From Ypsolopha sequella (lineage: Eukaryota; Arthropoda; Insecta; Lepidoptera; Ypsolophidae), in the NCBI GenBank assembly GCA_934047225.1, contig CAKOHE010000120.1, positions 1 to 64,000 of the forward strand: a DNA stretch of 64,000 nucleotides, written 5' to 3'. The position numbers and the translations under genes were made by a program. Below are positions 24,695 to 36,600 of this stretch, one piece after another. The stretch's first letter is position 1. The number at the start of each line of letters is the position of its first letter. Below the pieces are notes generated by a model. That model had not been told where the DNA came from, made no database searches, and saw only the letters and a program-made list of their open reading frames with translations.

Positions 24695-27600
24695 GTCTAT
24701 ATCTTTCAATATCCCAGCAAAATATCTTTGCAATGGAAGGTTGAAGGGGTTGGACCACGGGGTACCAAAAAAAGTTTTTTGACGGCCTGTTTCTCCCAAA
24801 CGGCTAGACTTAGACCCATGTTGATGGGTGTCTAGGAAAAGGTTTCGACGAGATCTACCTGCCGAAAGTGTCAAAACTTTACAGGCCCGTATCTCCCAAA
24901 CAGCTAATGCTAGACCCATGTTCATGGTACTCTAAGAAAAGGGCTCGGCAAGATCTAGATGACGTTAAAAAAAAAGTCGAAAAAAAAATTGCCAAACATT
25001 TGATCGGCCATATCTCTCGAACGGCTAATCGTAAGGAGTTCGGGTTTTAACTATTGTGATCGGTTAAGCTGGGGCTATATGACCAAAAAAAAATTAAATT
25101 TGACAGGTTTTGACAGTTTTTTGACAGGTGCAAAAAATTATTCCGATTTGCATAAAACTCAAGGGGCTTTCGGGGTCACCAATTACGCTGCTGTATTCAA
25201 ATTTGATATTTTTTGACAACTGATAGGGATTTTGACACTCTTTCGGAAAAAACTTTGATCGGTGAGTGTTTGGCATTCTGGTGAGGCCGAAAAACGAGCA
25301 TGTAAGGCCGAGCCGGACGCGTTCGTAGTCTGAGCATGCAAGTTTTTCAGCCGATCACTACACCTTGACTCCCAGAGGAAGTGAGAGCACTTATAACAAA
25401 TAATATATAATTATAAAATAATAATTTGTTCCCACGCGGGCGAAGCCGCGGGCAGAAGCTAGTAATGGATAAAAAATAAATGCTGTCAGCTGCAAACCCT
25501 ACGCTTTTGGTATTTTAAGAGTTGGTGTCATGCTAACAATAGCAGATGATCAGTATCGTTACTAATCATTTTGGAGTATTAATAACTACACATAACATAA
25601 AACTAAAAAGTTTATCAACCGTAGCATCAGGCTCCACTTAAAAATTTTCTTTGTTCTTCCAGGCTTTGTACAATAACCTGCGTGGATGGCCACAAGTTCT
25701 TCGACGGTTCGACGGTCGCGAACATGCGATGTGTGGACGGACAATGGCGGCCGTCCCGTGCCGATCTAACGTCACTGACGGACTGTGTGCCGGAGTGCGA
25801 ACCTCCTTGCTTGAACGGGGGCGCTTGTCTATCCGTGAATACTTGCCAGTGTTCGCAGGATTATAGGGGGCCGCAGTGTCAGTATGGTGAGTAACGCGGT
25901 ATATTGTATTCTTATAAACTAGAAGCGAAACCATGAAAAGTTATCATCAAGTAGAGGGCTTGACATTTGCCTGGGGGTAAAGTCACATATGGTCCAACAT
26001 TCGTTGTTTAGAATTAGATTAATCCCCTCAAAACCTAATCAGACCGATTCATTTTGAATAGCCTCACAACCACCTTTTTTTAATTACACATACGAGTCCC
26101 CACTTTGATCACAATTGAACAACAATGGCGGCGACTTCCCTACGACTCACGTTTCGATTCTTCCTAGCGCCGATGCAATAAGCGGCTTACAATATCTAGT
26201 CAGACACGCAGGTGACGCCGCAGGCTAGGTTTGTTTCGCAAAACCTGCTTAGGAAATATAAACAACAATACATGTGTGGACGGAAAATGGCTTCCATCTC
26301 TTTCTTTATGACCGCCCAGATGGTGCTGGCTTCTTTTATGTATCTGTCTGAAGAAGCATGTACTACAATGTATCGCCCATCCTTCCTTTGTAGTTGCCCT
26401 GCGGATTTATTAATAAACTTTTACGATTTTTCTTAAAAGACATTTATTTATTATTAAAAATATTGTGATATTATAGTAATTAGACCAAATCATTATTATA
26501 GATAATTAATATTACCATAGAGAATTATGATAAATTCTGAGCACTCACTAACATAGTTTCTTCTAGCATTATTCTCCACCCACTCATCACCTATCTACAA
26601 ACACCACACACTGTGAAAATGCTTAGCAAATATTGACATGAATGTTTTCTCCTCAGCCGCGACGGCATGCGACGTCCGCAAGCTCTCATTCAACGGCGGC
26701 TACAACTGTTTTGGTGACGGCGAGCAGTTCTCGTGCAAGTTGACTTGCCCGAGTGGTGCCTCGTTCAGTTCGCCGCCAGCTGAAGTTTACACTTGCCTGT
26801 ACGCTACAGGGGCGTTTGAACCGCACCCGATACCGCACTGCATGTTTAGTGAGTAACTAATGCTGTGTTTCGAAAAGAAATATCGCTATCATATGATTTT
26901 AATGACGATAAAAAATTTACTTGTTTTACAAATACTTGAATCGCTTTAATGCCAGAACTGATATATGATTGCTTAGATAAGTGAGAATTACTAAAACAAG
27001 TGACCATTAATCGTCGCGTCGGTTATTATTATCAATTGTGCTAAAAAAACTCATTTTTCAGATGAAGTTGTTGTTATCACGCCAAGTAATTACCATCACA
27101 CGGGCTTCAACAAAGTAAGTTATTAACTTTTGTTCCAAACAGTGTATGTAAGATATATATATATTATTTATTAATCTACCTATAGATATGGTGTGTAAAA
27201 CAGCACTTTAATTCCCTGCGGAAAGCGAAATTGTATGAATATCCACAGACATTCAATTTGATCTTATGATTATCTTTCTTTCGTTTTTTTTTTGTTGTTT
27301 GTAGCATTAGACCGAAGAGTTGCAAAAAGTTTTATACATTTGTGCAAATATTTTCCAAACAGTAAACAATACTGGCTAGTTAGAATACGTCCACGGTAAA
27401 TCGACGGCTAAATTTTGCAACTTTACATATTCCCGCAACTTGATACCAAGAAGATAATAATAATTATAAATTAACATTATATCATTGCAGTATAGAAACG
27501 CAGATAGAAAAGTAAATCTGGATGTGAGGAGCTCTGAACCGGGATTCTCACATCCAGACTTACTTTTCTTTCTGCGTTTCTATACTGTAATGATATAATG

Positions 27601-30600
27601 TTAATTTATATCTCCTTGCGATGGATAAATTGCCAAGTGTTCAAACATAGAAATTTATTTCTGTCATAGTTTTAATAATTCAACAAAAACATCTTTTAGA
27701 GACCAGCAATAGTGCTGAGGATCAGGCTCGTCTCCGTGCCTCTTTTGAACACGAGTCGGGTTTCTGGCTGTGGGCTTTACCTTCCAGCAGTATAGGAACG
27801 CTACTGGATGATACTCGTATTTCATTCCGCGTTGCTGTTGGTCTGCGACTTGGACTACAGCTTAACGAGCCACATCGTTGCTCTTGCGGTGCTGACGTTG
27901 GCCGTTTGGGGCTCCACGGGCTCTCTTGCCGACGAAGCGCTGGCCGCCATTCCCGGCATGCGGCTCTCAACGATGTTATCCGTCGGGCCCTTAAGTCAGT
28001 GAGCGTGCCATCGACCTTAGAACCACCAGGATTGGCACGCGATGACGGAAAGCGGCCCGACGGAATGACATTAGTACCTTGGAAGCGTGGGAGGCCGCTG
28101 GTGTGGGACGCAACATGTGTCGATACACTAGCGCCCTCCCATGTCAAACAAAGTAGTAGAGCCGCTGGCTCGGTGGTGGCTGCCGCTGAAGACCTCAAGC
28201 GGCGCAGGTATGCTGTTCTCGGAAACAATTACCTATTTGCGCCGTTTGGGGTCGAAACGTTGGGTTCGTGGGGTCCCGAGGCGCGTAGTCTTTTTGAAGA
28301 AATTTCTGTCAACGTCACGGGTGACCCACGGGCTGGCACATTCCTCGGGCAGCGATTAAGCTTAGCGATCCAGCGTGGGAATGTCGCCAGCATACTGGGC
28401 ACCTTGCCGCAGAGCAGCAATTTGGACGAAGTTTTTTATTTATAATATAGTTTATTTTTTAAGGTGTTTTAGTTTATTTTTAAGGATATTTTTAGTTTAG
28501 TTTAGATGTATTTATTTTAGTCCTTTTAATTTTAATTTTAATGTTATTTAAGTTAATTGTTGCAATAAAGATTTCAAAAATTATTATTATGATATCTAAT
28601 GAAGAAGATACTAACCAATTTTATATGAACACAATAATAAACCCAAATTGTTATGGTCGTGTGACCTGATATATAATTTCGCTTACGTAAAAGCTAGATG
28701 AAATAATAAATTCATTTTCGCTCGGTATAATAAACTACTATTATCACTCACTTCACTTCATTCATTTCATCATAACTACAGAAACCATTAATCTAACTTT
28801 ATCTTTTCAGACGTATTACGAAACGACGTACGACAACCAAACAAGCCATTTCAGCAGCCACAGCCACTCTAAACAAACAGGCGAACCAGACATAGAGACA
28901 GAAACGACCAACACTGCATCTTCATACGGTCACGGGAACCTGAAGAAACCGGTTCAGATTGTGGTTCAAGATCTGACACCAAAAGACGGGATCTGCCTGA
29001 CGTGGGCCGGCGCGCATTATAAGACATTCGATGGGAAGATTTTCAGGTGATTATGATTATGTTACCTGATAGTTTACATTGTTTCTAGCCATATAAAAAG
29101 ATGTGAGTTCTGCAAAAATGTTTATCGAAATTATCTACTACTAAACTACACATAAACCGCTCTAATGTAAAAACCATTGAATGGAAATATAAGTTATATA
29201 AGTTAAAACTTCTAAACTTTACATTTTTGCTGGAGTTTTTTTATATGCCTAGTCACAACGGGCCAACCTTTCTATATTTTAAACTTTCTTGCAGTTTCTT
29301 GTCCCCCTGTCAACACATCCTAGTACAAGATACGAAGGATCACAAGTTCACAGTGACAGTGAGACATGGGGAATGTAAGAGACAGTACTACTGCCCCTCC
29401 GAGCTCGCCATCTACTTGGAGGATAAGGAGTACGTGCTGGCTGTTGCAGGTGAGGTTATATGTTGTTGTAGTTTCTTGTCCCCCTGCCAACACATCCTAG
29501 TACAAGATACGAAGGATCACAAGTTCACAGTGACAGTGAGACATGGGGAATGTAAGAGACAGTACTACTGCCCCTCCGAGCTCGCCATCTACTTGGAGGA
29601 TAAGGAGTACGTGCTGGCTGTTGCAGGTGAGGTTATATGTTGTTGTAGTTTCTTGTCCCCCTGCCAACACATCCTAGTACAAGATACGAAGGATCACAAG
29701 TTCACAGTGACAGTGAGACATGGGGAATGTAAGAGACAGTACTACTGCCCCTCCGAGCTCGCCATCTACTTGGAGGATAAGGAGTACGTGCTGGCTGTTG
29801 CAGGTGAGGTTATATGTTGTTGTAGTTTCTTGTCCCCCTGCCAACACATCCTAGTACAAGATACGAAGGATCACAAGTTCACAGTGACAGTGAGACATGG
29901 GGAATGTAAGAGACAGTACTACTGCCCCTCCGAGCTCGCCATCTACTTGGAGGATAAGGAGTACGTGCTGGCTGTTGCAGGTGAGGTTATATGTTGTTGT
30001 AGTTTCTTGTCCCCCTGCCAACACATCCTAGTACAAGATACGAAGGATCACAAGTTCACAGTGACAGTGAGACATGGGGAATGTAAGAGACAGTACTACT
30101 GCCCCTCCGAGCTCGCCATCTACTTGGAGGATAAGGAGTACGTGCTGGCTGTTGCAGGTGAGGTTATATGTTGTTGTAGTTTCTTGTCCCCCTGCCAACA
30201 CATCCTAGTACAAGATACGAAGGATCACAAGTTCACAGTGACAGTGAGACATGGGGAATGTAAGAGACAGTACTACTGCCCCTCCGAGCTCGCCATCTAC
30301 TTGGAGGATAAGGAGTACGTGCTGGCTGTTGCAGGTGAGGTTATATGTTGTTGTAGTTTCTTGTCCCCCTGCCAACACATCCTAGTACAAGATACGAAGG
30401 ATCACAAGTTCACAGTGACAGTGAGACATGGGGAATGTAAGAGACAGTACTACTGCCCCTCCGAGCTCGCCATCTACTTGGAGGATAAGGAGTACGTGCT
30501 GGCTGTTGCAGGTGAGGTTATATGTTGTTGTAGTTTCTTGTCCCCCTGCCAACACATCCTAGTGCAGGACACAGAGAATCACAAGTTCACAGTGATAGTG

Positions 30601-33600
30601 ACAGTGGACTGATCACAGAATATACTGAATGTGTTGTAGATACCGTGAGTTCTGCGTGTCTATCGGTGTTCGGTGACAGTCCAGATAAAGCAAGCCCGTC
30701 AGTAATAAATTGTACGGACGCCCAACCTATCCGACCAAGCAAGCCAACTGCACCGATGACGTCCCGCGCAGCGCCGAGCGCTGCTGGCCCACAGTGCGAG
30801 GCGCAACTTTGTCGCGGAAGCGTCCTCTCGCCCAGAAGAAGGCAGTCTGAAAAACTGGTCGGTTATCCCGATCAAAAATATTTATTGAGATGAGCCGTTT
30901 TGCAATAATCAATTTTCATAGTCTTAAATACGTACTTACCTGCATAATCTGTTGATAATTTTAAGTAAGAGATGGGGCAAATTGAAAACCGGCGCTGTAA
31001 AGTTGCTTGCACCTTTTGTCCCATGTTGTCACAAACATTTGTTTTAATATTTTGATTGTTTATTGTTTGTGTGTATGTTGTGGCAAATAAATATACCTAT
31101 TTCTATTTCTATTTTCAATAATGCCATGTGATGTCGTGTGTTACAGAGGATGGATCAGTGATATTCCGCAGCAGTCGTCGCCTGATCCCCGTGCCGGCTC
31201 GTCTGCCCGGCATCAGTGTGACGCAGCCGGGTGATTCTGTTATTATCTCCCTACCCGCTGCTACTGTCAAATGGGATACCAATGTGAGTCCAAATGACCG
31301 TAATGACATGAATCTGTCTGATAAGCATGCACTTGGCACTAGTGCTCGGGGCTACCTATCTTGACCCTTGATTAAGGTGTAAATGCTGCTTACACAAGGG
31401 TACAAAGTAAGTGAATACGTGAATTTGAATTTATTCGAGTTCGAAGATAGTAAATGTACTCGAGCGGCAAGCGAGAGGATCAGGTTCGATTCCCGGCTGA
31501 GCCTGCTTACCATGCAAATAATATTTCTTTTCCACACATAAATTTATCTCTTCTTCAAAAAGCGGGCTGAAACATCCTCCAGGGGGATAGAAATGTTACG
31601 TACTTAATACAATGTACACAATTACACTTTCCGAATTAATAACAGCACTGTTACAGGAAAATTGGGCCCATAACCTATTCGTCAACTACTGCATGTATTA
31701 CAGAATCTAGTGACAATCGAAGCGTCCCTCGTGCTGTGGAACAACACGGAAGGTCTTTGCGGGAACTTGGACGGAAGTGCTGCGACTGACTTCAAGAGTA
31801 GAGACGGTACCATCGCCAGCACCAAGTCGGCCTTCGTCGCGTCTTGGCAGGTTAATAAGATTGGAGGTTAGTCTATTACTCCATTTTTCTTTAGAATGAT
31901 TTTTTTAATAATTGGAACGTATATGTTTTTTAATATGTTTATTTATTTATTTAAAACCATTTGATTTGGTTTTTCATAGTAACTCCTTGACTGTCTTGAA
32001 GTCTAGTAGATAGAACGTCTCGATCACTAAGGCCCACTTGCACCAAGCTACTTAACACAGGTTAACTAACTTTTAATGCTTTGTCCTTGTCACATCAAAC
32101 CATAGAAATAAGGACATAGCATAAAAAGTTAGTTAACTTGGGTTATTTTGCTTGGCGCAAGTGGGGCTAAGTGGAATCCAGTCATGGCATAATTAATTTT
32201 GTGTAAGCGAGAGGGCCCGGGTTCGAATCCTGGTTCAGAGCTCCTCACATCCAGATTTACTTTTCTTTCTGCGTTTCTATACTGCAATGATATAATGTTA
32301 ATTTTGTGTTTGGTCTGCTTGTTTCGGAACTCATTTTGTGCCGAAGTTCATATACAGTACGGAGCAGAAAATAATGCACATCGTGTCGTAGTGTCATCTC
32401 TGTCATAATATTTATATTATTATTTATTACATAAAACTATTACCTATACACATAAATTACTTAATTACTTATATTACATTAAAACCGACCTGTAATAAGT
32501 GTATGTTATACCTACGTTACATAAATAAATATATTTCATTTCATTTCGCTCGAAGCACTAAACAGTCCGGTGATAGAGACAACGCTCTCCGAAGCCGAAG
32601 TGCATTATTTTCTGCCCCGTACTGTACATATTAAATATACACGCTTCGTTGAGAGATAAAACTTGTCTATTAGTTTCATATATGCTAACCCGCCTTCTTA
32701 GTTGACGTGTGTGTAAAAGTGATGTTTCACATTCCTGTTAGAAACCTGTGACAGCAGACCAAGTCAAGTGAACGCGTGCACTTCGACAGCCAACGAGGAT
32801 ATGAAGATAGCACAACAGTTCTGTTTGAACATATTCAGTAAAGACAAGTTCCGCAAGTGCTCCACTGTAAGTTTATTATACAGGTGTTAAGTTGAAGTCC
32901 ATACGAACAACTTTCAGTGAATAGAAATCGAGAAAAAAATCTGTTTCATACATTTTGGTCGGGTAGCTATGTAACTTTTTTATGGAACAGCTGATTTTTT
33001 TTACGATTCGAGGGTGGGCCAGTTTCGGGCTGCCAAAACTACATATAAAAAAAAGTTTAATGTTTCTTTCGAATGACGCATTTACTTTAAGACAACTGAA
33101 TTTCGATGGATGCGGTATTCTCTTTTCAGATAGCTTAGCACTGACTCATTGCATACGTAGGTGGGATAGTGACCATTTTAGTTTAATAAGTTGGCAAAAT
33201 AAAAAAAGAGTCCAGTCTACTGACGCGGGCAAAGCCGCTAGCAATATAATGGTCTTGTCCAAACATTTGTTTTTCGGGTTCCGTATCCAAAGGGTAACTA
33301 ACGGGATCCTATTACTAAGACTTCGCTGTCCGTCTGTCTGTCCGTCTGTCACCAGGCTGTATGAACCGTGAAAGTTTGACAGTTGAAATTTTCACATATG
33401 TATTTTTGTTGCCGCTATAACAACAAATACTAAGAGACAGAATAAAATAAATATTTCAGGGGGCTCCCATACAACAAACGTGATTTTTTTGCTCGTTTTT
33501 ATATATAATGATACGGAACTCTTCGTGCGCAAATCTGACTCGCAATTGGCCGGTTTTATATTCACCTGCTTTCGATAGCATTTTCAAGAACACGTAAATT

Positions 33601-36600
33601 TTAATCCAAATGTTTCATAAATTCCACCAAGTACTAAATCACTAAAATCAACCCAGTGTTGATATAAACAACAATATATGGCGCAGAATGTCATTGTTGA
33701 AATAAGCCACGAAATAATCGCTTTTACAGGTAATGGATGTGTCGATGTTGTTGGAAACCTGCCAATGGGAGTACTGCGCCTGCACTACCTCCCTGAGTAA
33801 GACTAAACTGAACCTTACTGCCTTGACAATACGATGCACTTTTGTTTGCTCACCTCATTTTAACATATTTTAGGTGCAGAAGAATGCGCTTGCAAAACCG
33901 TGGCAGTCTACGCTAAAGAATGTCTAAGACATGGCGTGGGAGAGATGAAATTGTGGCGAGATTCGGATACTTGTCGTAAGAACATTACTTATTACTTCCA
34001 TTTTTTCCGAGGATAAGTCTTACCGATGTCAATACTTAGAGAGACTGAGTATATCATTAAACAATACAAAAAATACTTTTTCATTTTCATGATTAAGCCA
34101 TCCTATAGTGCCAGAGCCCCTCGTTGGGCGCCAATAATATTAACTTTGGCCATCAAAATAAATAATTGATGACTTTGAAACTTTTTTGCAGCCATGCATT
34201 GCCCAGAAGGCAAGATCTACAAATCATGCGGCCCTGACTCGCAACCTTCCTGCTCGTTTCCTATGATCTCATCTACCATAGACAATAGCACCTGCGTGGA
34301 GGGCTGCTTCTGTCCTGAAGGGCTGCTTTTGGAAGCAGGACGATGTGTGCCGAAGTCCGAGTGTCCTTGTAGGTTGAGAAACAAAAGCTTCCTTCCTGGC
34401 GCTACTGTAGCTAAGGACTGTCACACTTGGTGAGTACATACTATAAACAATAGCACCATCATAAAGGGCTATTTCCGACCCGAAACTAAATTTTGCAGCC
34501 GTAGTTATCCTTTCCTAATATTTTCTCTTTATATTTTTCAAATCGAACTCTTGTGATTGAGGATAGAATGTCTAAATTTAATTCATGGTCGTCAGAAATG
34601 CGCGTCATTTGATACCCTTCATACATATTTAAAATATTACCTTGAAAAAATTCCGTCTCCACCCAACTTACCACTCTAATTCTGCCCTTATGGCTTAATA
34701 TAACAGAACGAAGAGGTACAATCGCCTGCAGTTCAAGCTTGCTATTCGGAAACGATTTTAACAGCTATGACGCCCTGATAAAAACTGTCAATAGGTAGCC
34801 TGTCAAACTGACGTCCGTATATGAGTAATTTCCACCCCCCACCACCTGTCAAACCGGTGCATGGACGTGCACGGCAGTCCCGTGCGGCGCGCGATGCGGC
34901 GCCGTGGGTGACCCTCACTACACCACCTTCGACGGACTCAGATACGACTTCATGGGACACTGCTCCTACACGCTCCTGCAGACGCAGAACTTGACAGTGC
35001 AAGTGGAGAATGTGGCTTGTTCTGGATCCATTACTGAGGTACTACAGTTCTTACAATCCAATACGCTATACGGGGCGTTAAGTGGCGGCGCTTGGGCTCG
35101 CGGGCAAAAACAGGGTTCGGCGTTTTCACTTTTGATGTTACATATTAAAAAAATATTACAATTTCTAAACAAAATAAAATACTACTTGCTACTCGATAAG
35201 ATGAAGTACAAGGGTTGATAAGAAAATTCAAGTAAAATTGTATAGTTTCTTCAAAAAAAATCTGGAATTTCAAGATAAACGCTCAGTTTATCACGGTTGC
35301 GGCCCTCAGTCGCCCGCAAGCTGTCAATGTGAGCGTTTGCTTTTTTTTCTGAAGTAACTATAAAAAAATTCTGCCATTTTCTTATCAACCCTTGTACTTT
35401 ATCTTATGGAGTAGCAAGTGTTATTTATTTTGTCAAGAAATTATAACATTTGCTACCAAGAAAAGTGAAAACGTCGAATCCTGTTTCTGCCCGCGAGCCC
35501 GAGCGCCGACCATGATGTTGCGGTAGCCGGAAACTGGCGATAGTACTCGCCCCTACGAACAAATTTTACAATGGAACTGCAATATGGATAGATATTTAAT
35601 TAACTGAAACCACGACCTGGTTATTACTTGAACTTATCGCATCTATTTAAATCTATACGCGGTTACCATGAGATAATAATTTTCTTTACCTAGCTGGGGT
35701 ATACTCGTAAAAGTTGGTTTTACTCACAGACATTCAATACAAATGTCTGTGGTTTTACTACACTTTTATATACTCCATAGTATACTCGCGTAGTATTCAT
35801 GGCTTTTCTAGGCAGTAAACGTTTTCTCTTATGACATAATTTACCGAATTTTTCAGGCCATGAACCTTACGCCTTACAAGGGGGAAGGCAAACCTTCCTG
35901 CACAAAGTCTGTTAGTTTGGATTATGGTGGCGCTAGTGTGCACATGAAGCAAGGAGGTTACATACTTGTCAACGGAAAAGAGATCGAAAAGCTGCCAGTA
36001 CACGTCGGGCAAATGTTGATCAGAGCGGCCTCTTCTTTGTTTATTATTGGTAAGAAAATAGTTGATTTTTCGGAGCTTCGACTTGGGAGAGAGTGCGCGG
36101 GGGGATACTGCGCAGGTGGCAGCAAACTTCTTTATTAGTCCAAACTGTACGGTCAGCAAAATAGATAAGTAGTGTGCCGTTTTTCAATATTTTTTGTACA
36201 GTCTGTAGGATAATACATAGAATATCATTACATCGATTCTATATGCTTTGCTAACCTGTTTTTCTTATTGCTATTTTCTAGTGCAACTTCCAATCGGTGT
36301 GGACATTTGGTGGGATGGAAACACCCGAGTTTTTGTCGATGTTCCAGCGGAATTCCATGATAAAACCAAGGTTTTTCTTACTTAATAATAATATTCTACT
36401 TACTATGCATACATTTTGCGAGGTATCTTAATTTTGGTATTGTTTTCTGCAAACAGGGTCTCTGCGGAACATTCAACTTGAACCAAAAAGACGACTTCTT
36501 AACACCAAAGGGTGACGTTGAACAAAATGCTTTATCGTTCGCTAACAAATGGAAGACAAGAGAATTTTGCACTGATGTTGACATTAAGGTATATTTTCTA

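Larger units (their letters stand above)
23737..25462 (+). mobile_element. Non-autonomous Helitron in hemocytin intron
   Basis: 5' end A|TCTGTATATATAAAATTC at 23737; 3' end a GC-rich hairpin (CGCGG/CCGCG) followed by CTAG at 25459-25462 and host T. Length 1,726 bp. It contains a GACT microsatellite (23760-23788), a tandem duplication of about 145 bp starting near 24026 and 24171, and an ATCT microsatellite (24545-24695). No Rep/helicase coding. It shares most of its sequence with the reverse copy at 194-1058. Confidence 0.8.

Noticed and set aside
24297..24782. 161-codon frame rich in Ile/Tyr/Ser
   Set aside because: It is translated from the ATCT microsatellite inside the Helitron.
27722..28228. 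168-codon minus-strand open frame
   Set aside because: It is the shadow of the LINE frame on the plus strand, which has recognisable motifs.
31474..31486. tRNA gene based on GGTTCGATTCCCGG
   Set aside because: Only the B-box is present, with no tRNA fold upstream.
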